From Epinephelus fuscoguttatus (Eukaryota > Chordata > Actinopteri > Perciformes > Serranidae), in assembly GCF_011397635.1 (NCBI RefSeq), contig NC_064765.1:34690019-34754018 (forward strand): 64,000 nt of DNA, read 5' to 3'. Made by a program: the position numbers and the translations under genes. Position 1 is the stretch's first letter. The number at the start of each line of letters is the position of its first letter. The notes below the pieces were generated by a model that saw only the letters and a program-made list of their open reading frames with translations, ran no database searches and was not told the origin of the DNA. Below are positions 47,637 through 58,678 of this stretch, piece by piece.

Positions 47637-47939
47637 TAATTAAGTCTTTACAACAGAAAATCAAACCACCTCTGGACCCTTCACTGGCGAAAAGCTTTTT
47701 AAAAAGGATACACCAAGTCTCTGGGTTATTGTCAGTCCGTCAACTTCTGAGACAAGAAAATATTGTAGACGTCAAAAGTCATTAACACCTGCTGTATTAT
47801 AAGTGCTCAAGTCTAGCATCTTAAAATTCTATTCCCAGTTTTTGTAGCATTTTCACTGTATTATGATGCTGAAATTGAATGTTTTTCAATTTGATTAAAA
47901 AAAATAAAAATAAAGATGTTTTTGATGACTGAACCTTGT

Positions 47940-48640
47940 GCTTGACTTCAAACCAGTGGTGGAACCAAGTCACTGTTTTGCAAGTTACAAGTTAGTCTCA
48001 AGGCCCAAGTCCTTAACTTTGAGTTAAGTCCCAAGTCCCAATGAGCTCCTCACCAACTGTAAAGCCATTTTAACAACAGAGTAATAAAACATTACATTTA
48101 CCAAACCATGAGTGCTTTTTACAAATTGTATTTGTTAAAATATGTTTGCTGAAAACAGTGAGACTTAACTTGATCATAAAAAAGTAGTGCTGCCATTGCA
48201 CTTTTATAGCACCAGTACCACAACAGAATGAACTGTGTATGTTTCTGTTCTCTCTTGTTGTATTTTACTCATCTCATATTGGAATATTTCTATAATTTCT
48301 CATTCCAAATGTGTAAGATATTTTATGTAAGCCTTAAAATGATACTGTATGTTGTTGCGTGTTTCATAACTGAATAACATAAATAGATGAAAATGTTAAT
48401 TTATTGAGGACATAAAGGAAAATCAGTTGATTTGTGACAAACTCTTTATGTAATATACCTTTTCATTTTTGGGCTTGGGTGGAAGGTATGAAGTATTTTC
48501 AGGGTAAAGGGCTCAAGTCCAAGTGAAGTCAGAGTCATTGCTGTCAAAGTCAAGTTGCCAGTTTGTTTTTGTTTTTTTTTTTGTAAAGTCAAGTCTAAAG
48601 TCATCACATTTGTGACTTGAATCTGACTTGTTTCAGTCAA
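47940..48640. repeat. Teleost interspersed repeat (caagtcccaagtc type)
   Basis: ttgcaagttacaagttagtc, agttaagtcccaagtccc and gtcaagtctaaagtcat are typical of a dispersed fish repeat. No coding sequence or target duplication. Confidence 0.55.
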
Positions 48641-48739
48641 AAGCAAGATGTAATTGTTGTTTAGAGACACATTTAGCACATTTAGACATTTGTAGCTTTC
48701 AAATTACAGTACAAAACAATAAATTGATAGTTCCAGATA

Positions 48740-49085
48740 ATGGGAGATGTGCTTGTGTGCTTTCTTTTCAAGAGTGAGATAAGAAGATTGAGACCAAGCT
48801 CAGAACTGATCTCGACTCAGGATGCAGTTAGCCTAGCTTAGCATGAAGTCTTGAAACAGGAGGAATATTTCCTTTTAAAGCTTAAAAAAATCCACCATCC
48901 AACATTCTTAAAGCGCGATTATTGGCAATACTGTAGTAGACTTTGGCAGCTGAATACAAAACATATTTTTTTTGGGAAAACAAACAAACAAAAAAAGCAA
49001 ACAACTTTTGACATAGCCAGACTAGCAGCCTCTTCCTGCTTCCAGTCTTTACGCAAAGCTAGGCTAACTACCTACTGACCAAAAT
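48740..49085. repeat. Fish repeat with inverted halves
   Basis: gttagcctagcttagcatgaag (48828-48850) and the reverse-complement-type text ctttacgcaaagctaggctaac (49048-49070) are inverted copies, so this is probably a small foldback or MITE. A related wording occurs at 27905. Confidence 0.5.
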
Positions 49086-49439
49086 GTCTTATACAGTCCA
49101 GTTCTTCAACTCTCATCCACATTCTGAGAGGACAGATAATCTCATTCATCTACAGTGGCTCTGACTGCTGATCTTGTTGGGTAGAAATTTCATTTTATTC
49201 TGTCAGAACACTGCAAGTCATTTTGTGAATAAGACGAATGTCTAAAATGTATTTTACCTGTAAACATTAAGTACAGCTTGCATATATAAGTAATTTTGTA
49301 TTTTCTTCATGTTAATGTTTAGTTATTTCCGAAAAATCTAGTGTTTCTGCCATTTGTTAAGCACTTTGTAACTGTTAAAAAATTTCATATAAAGGTTAAT
49401 ATCGGGGATTAGGGGTACATCATTATCTGTATCTGTACA

Positions 49440-49690
49440 CAGAATGGGCGTGGTTAAATCAAGAAGTGGTTGATCTTAAACTGGAAATTTGTGGAACCTA
49501 ACCAGAAGCCTTCAGCTATCAGGCTCCTCTTCTGTGGAGCCATCTTCAATGTGGAGGCACTGTCTCCACATTTAAAAGCAGACTTCAGACGTTCCTCATT
49601 AATAAGGCATATAATTCGGGCTGGCTAAGGCTTGCCTTGGAGAAGATAGGCTTGCTTATCAGAAGATACTATATATTTTTTTATTCATTA
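49440..49690 (+). repeat. LINE-tail-like fragment
   Basis: Translation KPSAIRLLFCGAIFNVEALS and KADFRRSSLIR resembles recurrent fish LINE-tail text. The evidence is weak: a short fragment with no reverse transcriptase. Confidence 0.35.
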
Positions 49691-49958
49691 AAAAACTATT
49701 TACAGAAATCTCAGGATTGAGCTTCATCTCATTGTTGATCACAAGAGTAAGAGATTGAACACAGCTACCCAATGTAGGATTTTCCATAATCACAAGTAGG
49801 GATATGATGATGATATTTGTACTTCTAAAATGTACATTATCCGTACTGCATACTCATCTTCTTTGAGTATACAGCTCAGCCCTAGTTAATATCATTTTCA
49901 GCTACAACAAACTTAAGGTGATGAAAGTTTATTCCCTTGTCAAATGGGAAAAGATCTG

Positions 49959-50991
49959 GGGCCGTATTCACAGACATTCTGAGAATGCTCTCTCCTAACT
50001 TAGCCTAAAAACTTTTAGTAAGGAGTCTTAGCTTACAAGTGATATAGGAAAGTTCTCAGAGCAATTCTGAGCAGGGAAGGGACAGAAACTTTTCCCTCCT
50101 TTTACCTGAGTAGGTGTGGTTGTCCCAGTTGCTAGATATGATGCATTCAAACAGATGTGATTTGTTGCCACAGACATGCCCTTACGTGAGCCTGCAAGGT
50201 GTGGACACCCAGTGGAAATGAAATGAACTGCGTGACGACATGAGTGTTTTCATTGTTAGTGTGATCACTCTGCTGCTGAAAGGTTGAAACAGGCATCACT
50301 GCTACACTTAGGGTTGGGTACCATTCATAACTGAACCGATACGGTACCGGTACCAGTATTTGGAATTCGGTACCGGTACCAAACGATACCTTATTTCAGT
50401 ACTTTTTAAAGTCTAAACTTCTCAGTTTCAACATTTTATTGAGAACATTTAGGAACAGTGCTGCACGTTAACTTTTGTCTACATATTTTTTTGTCGCCAT
50501 TGTTGCTGAGTCTGAGGTGCGAGTCATGCGCTCTGGCTCTGCCTCCACCTCAGGTACCGAAATTTGGCACCGATTCATTTTAGGTGAATCAGTACTCGGT
50601 AGTACCGACGTGAATGGGTACCAAGTACAAAAAGTACCGAGTTTTGGTACCCAACCCTAGCTACACCGTTGCATTTTTCCAGTTTTCCAAATATCTTATT
50701 ATTGTGATTATTTTATTTCTGGAATTATAGTGTTAGGTGGGAAATGTGTGTGTGTATCCCTAATGTGATCGACCGCCAATATTATCCCTGCACGATCTTC
50801 TGTAGCATTTCATTTACTCACTGACATCCAGCATTTGGAGAATATTCCTCTGACCTGTTTCTACCATTTTCTCCTCTGCTTAAGAAATTCTTAGGTATCT
50901 TAAAAGTCATCCTAACAGTTTTTCACCTTAGGAGCTCTTTTAAGGTCTAAGATGCAACTCTTTATACTATGAAGCTTTGTGAATACGGCCC
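49959..50991. mobile_element. PIF/Harbinger MITE with CTG target duplication
   Basis: The left end gggccgtattcac and the right end gtgaatacggccc are perfect 13-base inverted repeats, flanked by the direct repeat ctg at 49956-49958 and 50992-50994. A 3-bp CWG or TWA target duplication is typical of PIF/Harbinger. The body has no transposase. A hAT MITE is inserted inside it at 50309-50659. Confidence 0.85.
50309..50659. mobile_element. hAT MITE nested in the Harbinger MITE
   Basis: The ends tagggttgggtacc and ggtacccaaccctaca-type right end are inverted, with the 8-bp flanks gctacact (50301-50308) and gctacacc (50660-50667), 7 of 8 identical. Length 351 bp, no coding frame. Being nested, it is younger than its host. 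Confidence 0.75.
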
Positions 50992-51100
50992 CTGGTTTCT
51001 AATCCGAAAGTCAAGTGAATCTTTGGCAAACTATAAAATGAAAATCCATATTCTGTTTATTCTGAATTTATATGTCAGAAGTTTAAGGGTCAAAAAAAGT

Positions 51101-51463
51101 CTATGGCGGTATCAACACCAGTTCGTCCAGCCTGCCAATCATCTCCTGCAGCTGCATCCTATTGGCCAGTCTCTGTCGGTCCCTCCTCTCCAGCAGCAGA
51201 GCCTCTGTCTGAAGAAGCAGCTGCACAGCCCGGGGTGCTGGGAGCTCGTCTGGAGTCTCGGCCACGTCGCAGGGCCCTTCTGCTGGGTGGCTGCTGTGTC
51301 TGACTGGCCTCTCAGTCTGGAGCCTGGCTCGGTAGACATCGGGGCAGGAGGGTAGGCAGGGGAGAGAGGAGGGAAGAGGAGGGAGGCAGGAGGTGTCCCA
51401 TCCACCCTGCAACCTGTCTTCTCCTCTGTCCTCAGCATCCTGTCTGCCTCTCCTTTGTCCTTT
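51101..51463 (-). CDS. tedc1: tedc1 exon 9 (last): C-terminus
   Basis: 121 codons with tag at 51103-51101. It encodes a low-complexity Pro/Ser stretch, then TEALLLERRDRQRLANRMQL and ending MIGRLDELVLIPP. Acceptor cttatgccccag. Confidence 0.9.
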   Translation of the reverse strand, partial: KGQRRGRQDAEDRGEDRLQGGWDTSCLPPLPSSLPCLPSCPDVYRARLQTERPVRHSSHPAEGPCDVAETPDELPAPRAVQLLLQTEALLLERRDRQRLANRMQLQEMIGRLDELVLIPP

Positions 51464-53672
51464 CTGGGGCATAAGATGAAAAGATGACACAGAATAAGAG
51501 ATACAGTAGAGTAACCTAACGTTACTATGCTAGAAATAGTAGCCAACTGCACACCAAAACCCATCTTGGTTCGTCTGTCCACTGTTCAAACAATCACCAA
51601 CTCTAGACGTGCAGGAGGCATGCTCAAACGCCAAAGCGACGCTGTCATGGCGCTCACACATTCCCTAGCGTCTACTATTTTTCAGGGCAGAACGGCTGTA
51701 ACCTGAGATAAATAGACTTGTGGAATCCAGCAGCGCACACCGCTTGTCATGTGACATGGACCAACCAATCACAGCCGACAGATATCTGTCCCTTCTTCCA
51801 TAAATATCAGTCTGTATCTATCTATCTAACAGCACTCAGGATTTCAGGTAAATGGGCTAGGATACAGTGCTTAGCAACCTCAGACGCTACCTGCCAACGT
51901 GCTCTTGAAAGCAGTCACAGAATAAGGAACAAGAATAGCACCCAGCACCCAACCTCGCATTTTCCAGGCTGTAAGAGATGCAGCATGTGTCCGGCCCCTT
52001 ATTCACTCCGTTAGATGTAAAAATATGCTGGATCTCTACACACTCAAATTATTGTTACAGTTAACTGCAGTCAGGCTGGTTTGGAGATAGTGACTTTGGG
52101 GCTCTTTCTTATGGAGCTTTATCCTTATCTTTATTCAAGAGAATGGTCTATCAGTTTGAGAGTTTTTATTGATTTCACGTTCAAAAACCCTGCCCTCGCA
52201 CTCAAATAGCCTCTGCTTGCGCTTGGATCTACTCTGTCTGCTCAAACTGTGTGCTCACACTCAGATACAATGTTGCTCGCACTCAGATACAATGTTGCTG
52301 GCACAGATTTCCTGCTCGAGCTTCGGCTTTTCTCCACGCGTTCCAACTGTTTCTGTGCGCTCGTGGAATTTCTGCTCTCAGATTTCTGCCCTGTGCTTGG
52401 ATTTATTTGTGTAACAACCCTGTCAAAATTCCCCAACCAATAGAATGCCAGATTTACTGTTGACCAATGAAATGACCCCTGCCTCCTTGTGGGCACGCTC
52501 GCTTTAGTATAGTGCTGCACAATTAATCTAATCGCAATCACGATGTCAGGCTGTGCGATTACATAACCGCATACAAGGCTGCGATTTGCGATTTAATGTA
52601 AATAAATTTAACGTGTGTCTGTGAACGTGACTGCCTCGCCTACAGTGTGCAGAGTTTGTTGACATCACGCCCACAAGCTATCCTGCTGTGTGCAGCACGT
52701 ATGGTCAGGTGACCAGCCGGCGTGCAGCAGTGACCAACACAGACGCTGAAGAAGAGCATGAGCACGACCATGAAAAGGCTGAGTTGGTGGCGGAAAAAAA
52801 CGCAACGTCTACATGGCAATACTTTGGATTCAGGTACGGTGGCATTGAACAGAAAGTTGCTGTGTAAAAGTTTAAAAGTTTAAGTCGCCACGTCCTGGAG
52901 CAACACGACCAATCTATATCAGCACTCGAGACAGCACAGAGAAAAGTAGGAAGAATGCATGTGAGAGAAAGCCGAGCCGAATAACGTTAAAGACAAAGAG
53001 ACAACTGAAAGCCGCCAGAGCCTCATAAAACAACAAAGCACAATTACGCAAACATCTGTAAGTGTCACAGGGAAATCACGGACTCCGTAACAAACTATAT
53101 AATAACAAATAAAAAATTGAGCAATTATGCTCGGTTTCGGCCCACATGACATGCTGCTGTGTTGTGCTATGGCGTGCTGGAATTTGTCATTTACGTGACA
53201 ACGCCTGAGCGCAACACAGGCTCGCTCCACTGTGTGTACTGTGCCATGCTGCGCTGCTGTGCGAGCAGCGTGTTTGACTGTGCTCAGTCTGTTGATGGTT
53301 ATTTACACACTGTCCATAACAATAACTATGTCAGGTCAGTGCCCCCCTAATATAATGTAGGGGAAACACTAAATCAAGCGAGAAGACTAATGATACCATT
53401 TATGTATTATATTGTAATAGCACTCACAAATCGCGATATTGTCCGTTCAAATCGCAATCGCACATTTTTATCAAATCGTGCAGCACTACTTTAGTATTAG
53501 AGCGTCCCGTCCGGGCGGGTACTCTTTAACCGGGTTCATCCACTCCCACCCTCCAGGGCTTTATTAAATGTTCTTCCCTTGCTTTCTTTACCACTTTTGG
53601 AAAAAAGGGACTGTTAATTTACACACGTGCGCCATATGTATGTATGTATGTATGTATATATATATATATATA

Positions 53673-53713
<41 letters not shown>

Positions 53714-55354
53714 TTATATACAGTACAGGCCAAAAGTTTGGACACACCTTCTCATTCAATGCGTTTTCTTTATTTTCATGACTATTTACATTGTAGATTC
53801 TCACTGAAGGCATCAAAACTATGAATGAACACATGTGGAGTTATGTACTTAACAAAAAAGGTGAAATAACTGAAAACATGTTTTATATTCTAGTTTCTTC
53901 AAAATAGCCACCCTTTGCTCTGATTACTGCTTTGCACACTCTTGGCATTCTCTCCATGAGCTTCAAGAGGTAGTCACCTGAAATGGTTTCCACTTCACAG
54001 GTGTGCCTTATCAGGGTTAATTAGTGGAATTTCTTGCTTTATCAATGGGGTTGGGACCATCAGTTGTGTTGTGCAGAAGTCAGGTTAATACACAGCCGAC
54101 AGCCCTATTGGACAACTGTTAAAATTCATATTATGGCAAGAACCAATCAGCTAACTAAAGAAAAACGAGTGGCCATCATTACTTTAAGAAATGAAGGTCA
54201 GTCAGTCCGGAAAATTGCAAAAACTTTAAATGTGTCCCCAAGTGGAGTCGCAAATACCATCAAGCGCTACAACGAAACTGGCACACATGAGGACCGACCC
54301 AGGAAAGGAAGACCAAGAGTCACCTCTGCTTCTGAGGATAAGTTCATCCGAGTCACCAGCCTCAGAAATGGCAAGTTAACAGCAGCTCAGATCAGAGACC
54401 AGATGAATGCCACACAGAGTTCTAGCAGCAGACCCATCTCTAGAACAACTGTTAAGAGGAGACTGCGCGAATCAGGCCTTCATGGTCAAATAGCTGCTAG
54501 GAAACCACTGCTAAGGAGAGGCAACAAGCAGAAGAGATTTGTTTGGGCCAAGAAACACAAGGAATGGACATTAGACCAGTGGAAATCTGTGCTTTGGTCT
54601 GATGAGTCCAAATTTGAGATCTTTGGTTCCAACCGCCGTGTCTTTGTGAGACGCAGAAAAGGTGAACGGATGGATTCCACATGCCTGGTTCCCACTGTGA
54701 AGCATGGAGGAGGAGGAGGTGTGATGGTGTGGGGGTGTTTTGCTGGTGACACTGTTGGGGATTTATTCAAAATGGAAGGCACACTGAACCAGCATGGCTA
54801 CCACAGCATCCTGCAGCGACATGCCATCCCATCCGGTTTGCGTTTAGTTGGACGATCATTTATTTTTCAACAGGACAATGACCCCAAACACACCTCCAGG
54901 CTGTGTAAGGGCTATTTGACCAAGAAGGAGAGTGATGGAGTGCTGCGGCAGATGACCTGGCCTCCACAGTCACCGGACCTGAACCCAATCCAGATGGTTT
55001 GGGGTGAGCTGGACCGCAGAGTGAAGGCAAAGGGGCCAACAAGTGCTAAACACCTCTGGGAACTCCTTCAAGACTGTTGGAAAACCATTTCAGGTGACTA
55101 CCTCTTGAAGCTCATGGAGAGAATGCCAAGAGTGTGCAAAGCAGTAATCAGAGCAAAGGGTGGCTATTTTGAAGAAACTAGAATATAAAACATGTTTTCA
55201 GTTATTTCACCTTTTTTTGTTAAGTACATAACTCCACATGTGTTCATTCATAGTTTTGATGCCTTCAGTGAGAATCTACAATGTAAATAGTCATGAAAAT
55301 AAAGAAAACGCATTGAATGAGAAGGTGTGTCCAAACTTTTGGCCTGTACTGTAC

Positions 55355-55405
<51 letters not shown>

Positions 55406-56031
55406 TATTATACAACAGTTAGTTCCAACCGAGTAATTTGATTGGACGAGAGGCATTCCGTGAGTGCTGATATAGAGTATAACATCACTGGGACATGTAA
55501 CAGTAAAATCACTCCGCTCACAGGTGTCATAAATATAAATACAACCGTTAATTAACCAACTGTCACACTCACTACATTGACGCAAACTGACACTATAGCG
55601 TTACACCAAGAAGATGGATATTTTCCCCAAAATTACATTTGAATTAAATTATGAGTGGTCGTCAGGAGAGGATGAGGAAAAGGAAAGCCAGGACTCTTCT
55701 GTGCAGACCTGCAGGTGTGTTTGAATCCGTGCCAACATCCAGGTTTGCCAACGTTTCATCAGCCGAACTGGACAAAGTTACACAGTTGCAGATCAATGTA
55801 AATACAAAGTAGCTTGTGAGTTCCAGACGTGTGTGCTGCGTTGCCTGGCAACAGACTGGGGTAACTGTGTTTTTTTTTCGCAGAGCTACATAACATACTT
55901 AAATAATTTATTTCATCACCTTTTGTTAACATTTCCGTACTCAGCATTGCTGTTTAAGATGTTGTTGACCTGTTGTATAAAAGCAATATCACACTCAAGG
56001 TTGTGACGTTATACAGTACAAAGTCACTCCC

Positions 56032-56062
<31 letters not shown>

Positions 56063-57327
56063 GTAAGGGATAATGTATAGTGAGCCAGTGACTGCTGAAA
56101 AATAACTCCCGACAGGGGAAGAGGGTGGGAGTGGATGAACCCAGTTAAAGAGTACCCGCCCGGACAGGACGCTCTAATACAGGAGGTAGGGATCATTTCA
56201 TTGGTCAACAGTAAATCTGGCATGCTATTGGTTGGGGGATTTTGACAGGGTTGTTACACAAATAAATCCAAGCGCAGGGCAGAAATCTGAGAGCAGAAAT
56301 TCCACAAGTGCACAGAAACAGTTTGAGCGTGAGGAGAAAAGCCGAAGCTCGAGCAGGAAATCTGTGCGAGCAACATGGTATCTGAGTGCGAGCACACAGT
56401 CTGAGCAGAAACAGATTAGATCCAAGCGCAAGCAGAGGCTATCTGAGTGCGAGGGCAGGGTTTTTGAGCGTGAAATCAATAAATAATGTTCTCAAACTGA
56501 TAGACCATTCTCTTGAATAAAGATAGGGATAAAGCTCCATACTTTCTGTGTAAACAAAGGGATCTTACTCTTTAACAAAAAGGTCTCTGTAGGGATCCTG
56601 TCCATAATGTTGTCACGTACAATAAAAATCTGAGTAACAATCTTATGTTTCACAATCCTCAGTCTTTGAGGTTATTTAGTTTGACTGACATACACCAAAC
56701 TGCAGGGACATTTCAGTATATAAATAACATTAGTGTTACTGCACTAAATATACCACAGGATTTGGAATCATTTCCTCGTGCATAGATGCACAGCACCCAC
56801 ACTGATAAAAGACAGTAGGGGGAGATGGTATTGAGGTGGACAGCAATTGTCAATGGGGGTTGGAAAAGAAGGATCGCTTTTAGGATGTGCCAGTGTGTAA
56901 GTATTGTTTGTAAACAGCTGGAATCAAACTCTTGAGGATGTTTGGCATTTGGCCTTTTTGTCCTCTAGGGAATGTCTATCTGTGCACACTGCTCTCTGAT
57001 AGGCTCAACCTTATCTGTATCGGAGGATCCCCTGGCTTTGAGGCATTCTATAGTTCGGTAGCTTTTGACCAGAGATATAACATATCCTGAGAAATTGCCC
57101 TGTAAAGATGTTTTCCTGAGTGATTTACTGTTCACTTTGAGGAGTGTGTTTGTGCTGATTGCTATAACCACAGATGCTGCTCAAAAGTGTTGGGTGGATA
57201 AAATGCTGTTTTCTGAAAATTGTTTCAGCACTTAACTCCCCCACTTTCAATTTCAACAACTTCAACAACTGCATTTCTCCAAAACGACCATAACAACCAT
57301 TAGGCAACGGCCTCTGTAGGAATGAAA

Positions 57328-57366
<39 letters not shown>

Positions 57367-57518
57367 GCACACCTGGCCTGTAGGCAGTCTTAACAGCATC
57401 TCCTCCAATTTCTCGAGCCCCTGGTTTCCATGGTGACACACTCTTACGCTCCCCTTGGGTGCATGTGTAGGCTTCTTGACACCAGGATCTGTCAGATGGC
57501 AATCCATCACACTGTCCT

Positions 57519-57549
<31 letters not shown>

Positions 57550-58634
57550 TCGCATCACATTTCCTGGCACATGTGGCTGCTGCCATCTTTAAGGACACTG
57601 AGAGGAAAAATTAGCAGATCTGTTGGCCGTGAATAATAATATAACTGGGTCAAAGAAAAAGAATATATGTCAGAGTCCAAAGCCAGTCACACACGATCTT
57701 AGACATGAATTTACTTTTTCAAAAATTGACAAATTGACACAATTCTTTTATGACAACAGGCTATATGCCACATTAAGGAATCTGCACCTTTTTTTTATTG
57801 AAATATTTATAAAAAATCGTGAATCCCAATGTTGGAGATCACCTCTGTGTTGAATTGTGTTGCTGTTTTCCTGTATTCATGTTTCTAACTCACCATCCAG
57901 GTCCAGAAGACTTTTTCCACCTGTTTCCAGCTCAGATAAGCTTCTAGAAGGTCACACAGCTGCCGCATACAAACACAGTCCTATAACACATACACATTTC
58001 ACATTATAGCCTTGAAGACAACCCAAGGCATATTGTATTGACACAGCATGGATGTACTCTTAGATGGAACATTAACACTGCATTTTATAAGATAAAGACA
58101 TTACGCAAACAATAATAGAGACTTGCAACAACAGAGCAACTATAACTTTTTTGCAAGAAAAATTCTCTGGTGCTTAGTGCTCAATTCTGATCTATTGGAT
58201 GTATCCGTTTTTATGGCTCTGTGCTGGCAACAGCAGTGGCTGGAGGCATTTACAATTACCTCTGTCCCATCCTTGTGAACATGATATCTCAAGAAGGCCT
58301 CTAGGGAATTTCTTTATATTTGGCACAAACGTCCACTCAGACTGAAAAATAAACTGATTAGAATTTTGTCAACGGTCACTGGTTAAAGCAACACAATATA
58401 GGATTGTGCTTTTTACCTCACAGGGTTACCCTACAGACGAAAAACGGTATTGCCTTTTACAACTGTCACAAAAATATTTCTGCACATGCATTTGTTGACA
58501 AGCCAACAATACCGGTGAACTTCCTGAAGCTGGCCGTGTAATGCACAATCATCATGTCTTCGGAACAGGTAAAGTAGGTTTGTACACACATGATTAGGCC
58601 GATTGCTTTATTTATTTATTTATTCATTTTCGAG

Positions 58635-58678
<44 letters not shown>

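Larger units (their letters stand above)
52111..56540. mobile_element. Foldback element hosting nested transposons
   Basis: The left arm (52111-52509 continuing at 53497-53555) and right arm (56110-56540) are inverted copies; shared blocks include atggagctttatcc, ttattcaagagaatggtc, ttggatttatttgtgtaaca, agagcgtcc and tccactcccaccct. The arms are diverged by point changes and by a 22-bp tandem duplication in the left arm. Within lie a hAT element (52510-53488) and a Tc1-type transposon (53721-55351). No own transposase is visible. The target duplication is uncertain. Confidence 0.75.

Noticed and set aside
53627-53834. Short frames made of His/Thr or Ile/Tyr runs
   Set aside because: They translate CA and TA microsatellites and the transposon end only.
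57125-57598. 157-codon frame on the - strand with Val/Cys and His/Thr runs
   Set aside because: It reads through both microsatellites; only the central 144 bases in a different frame are the tedc1 exon.
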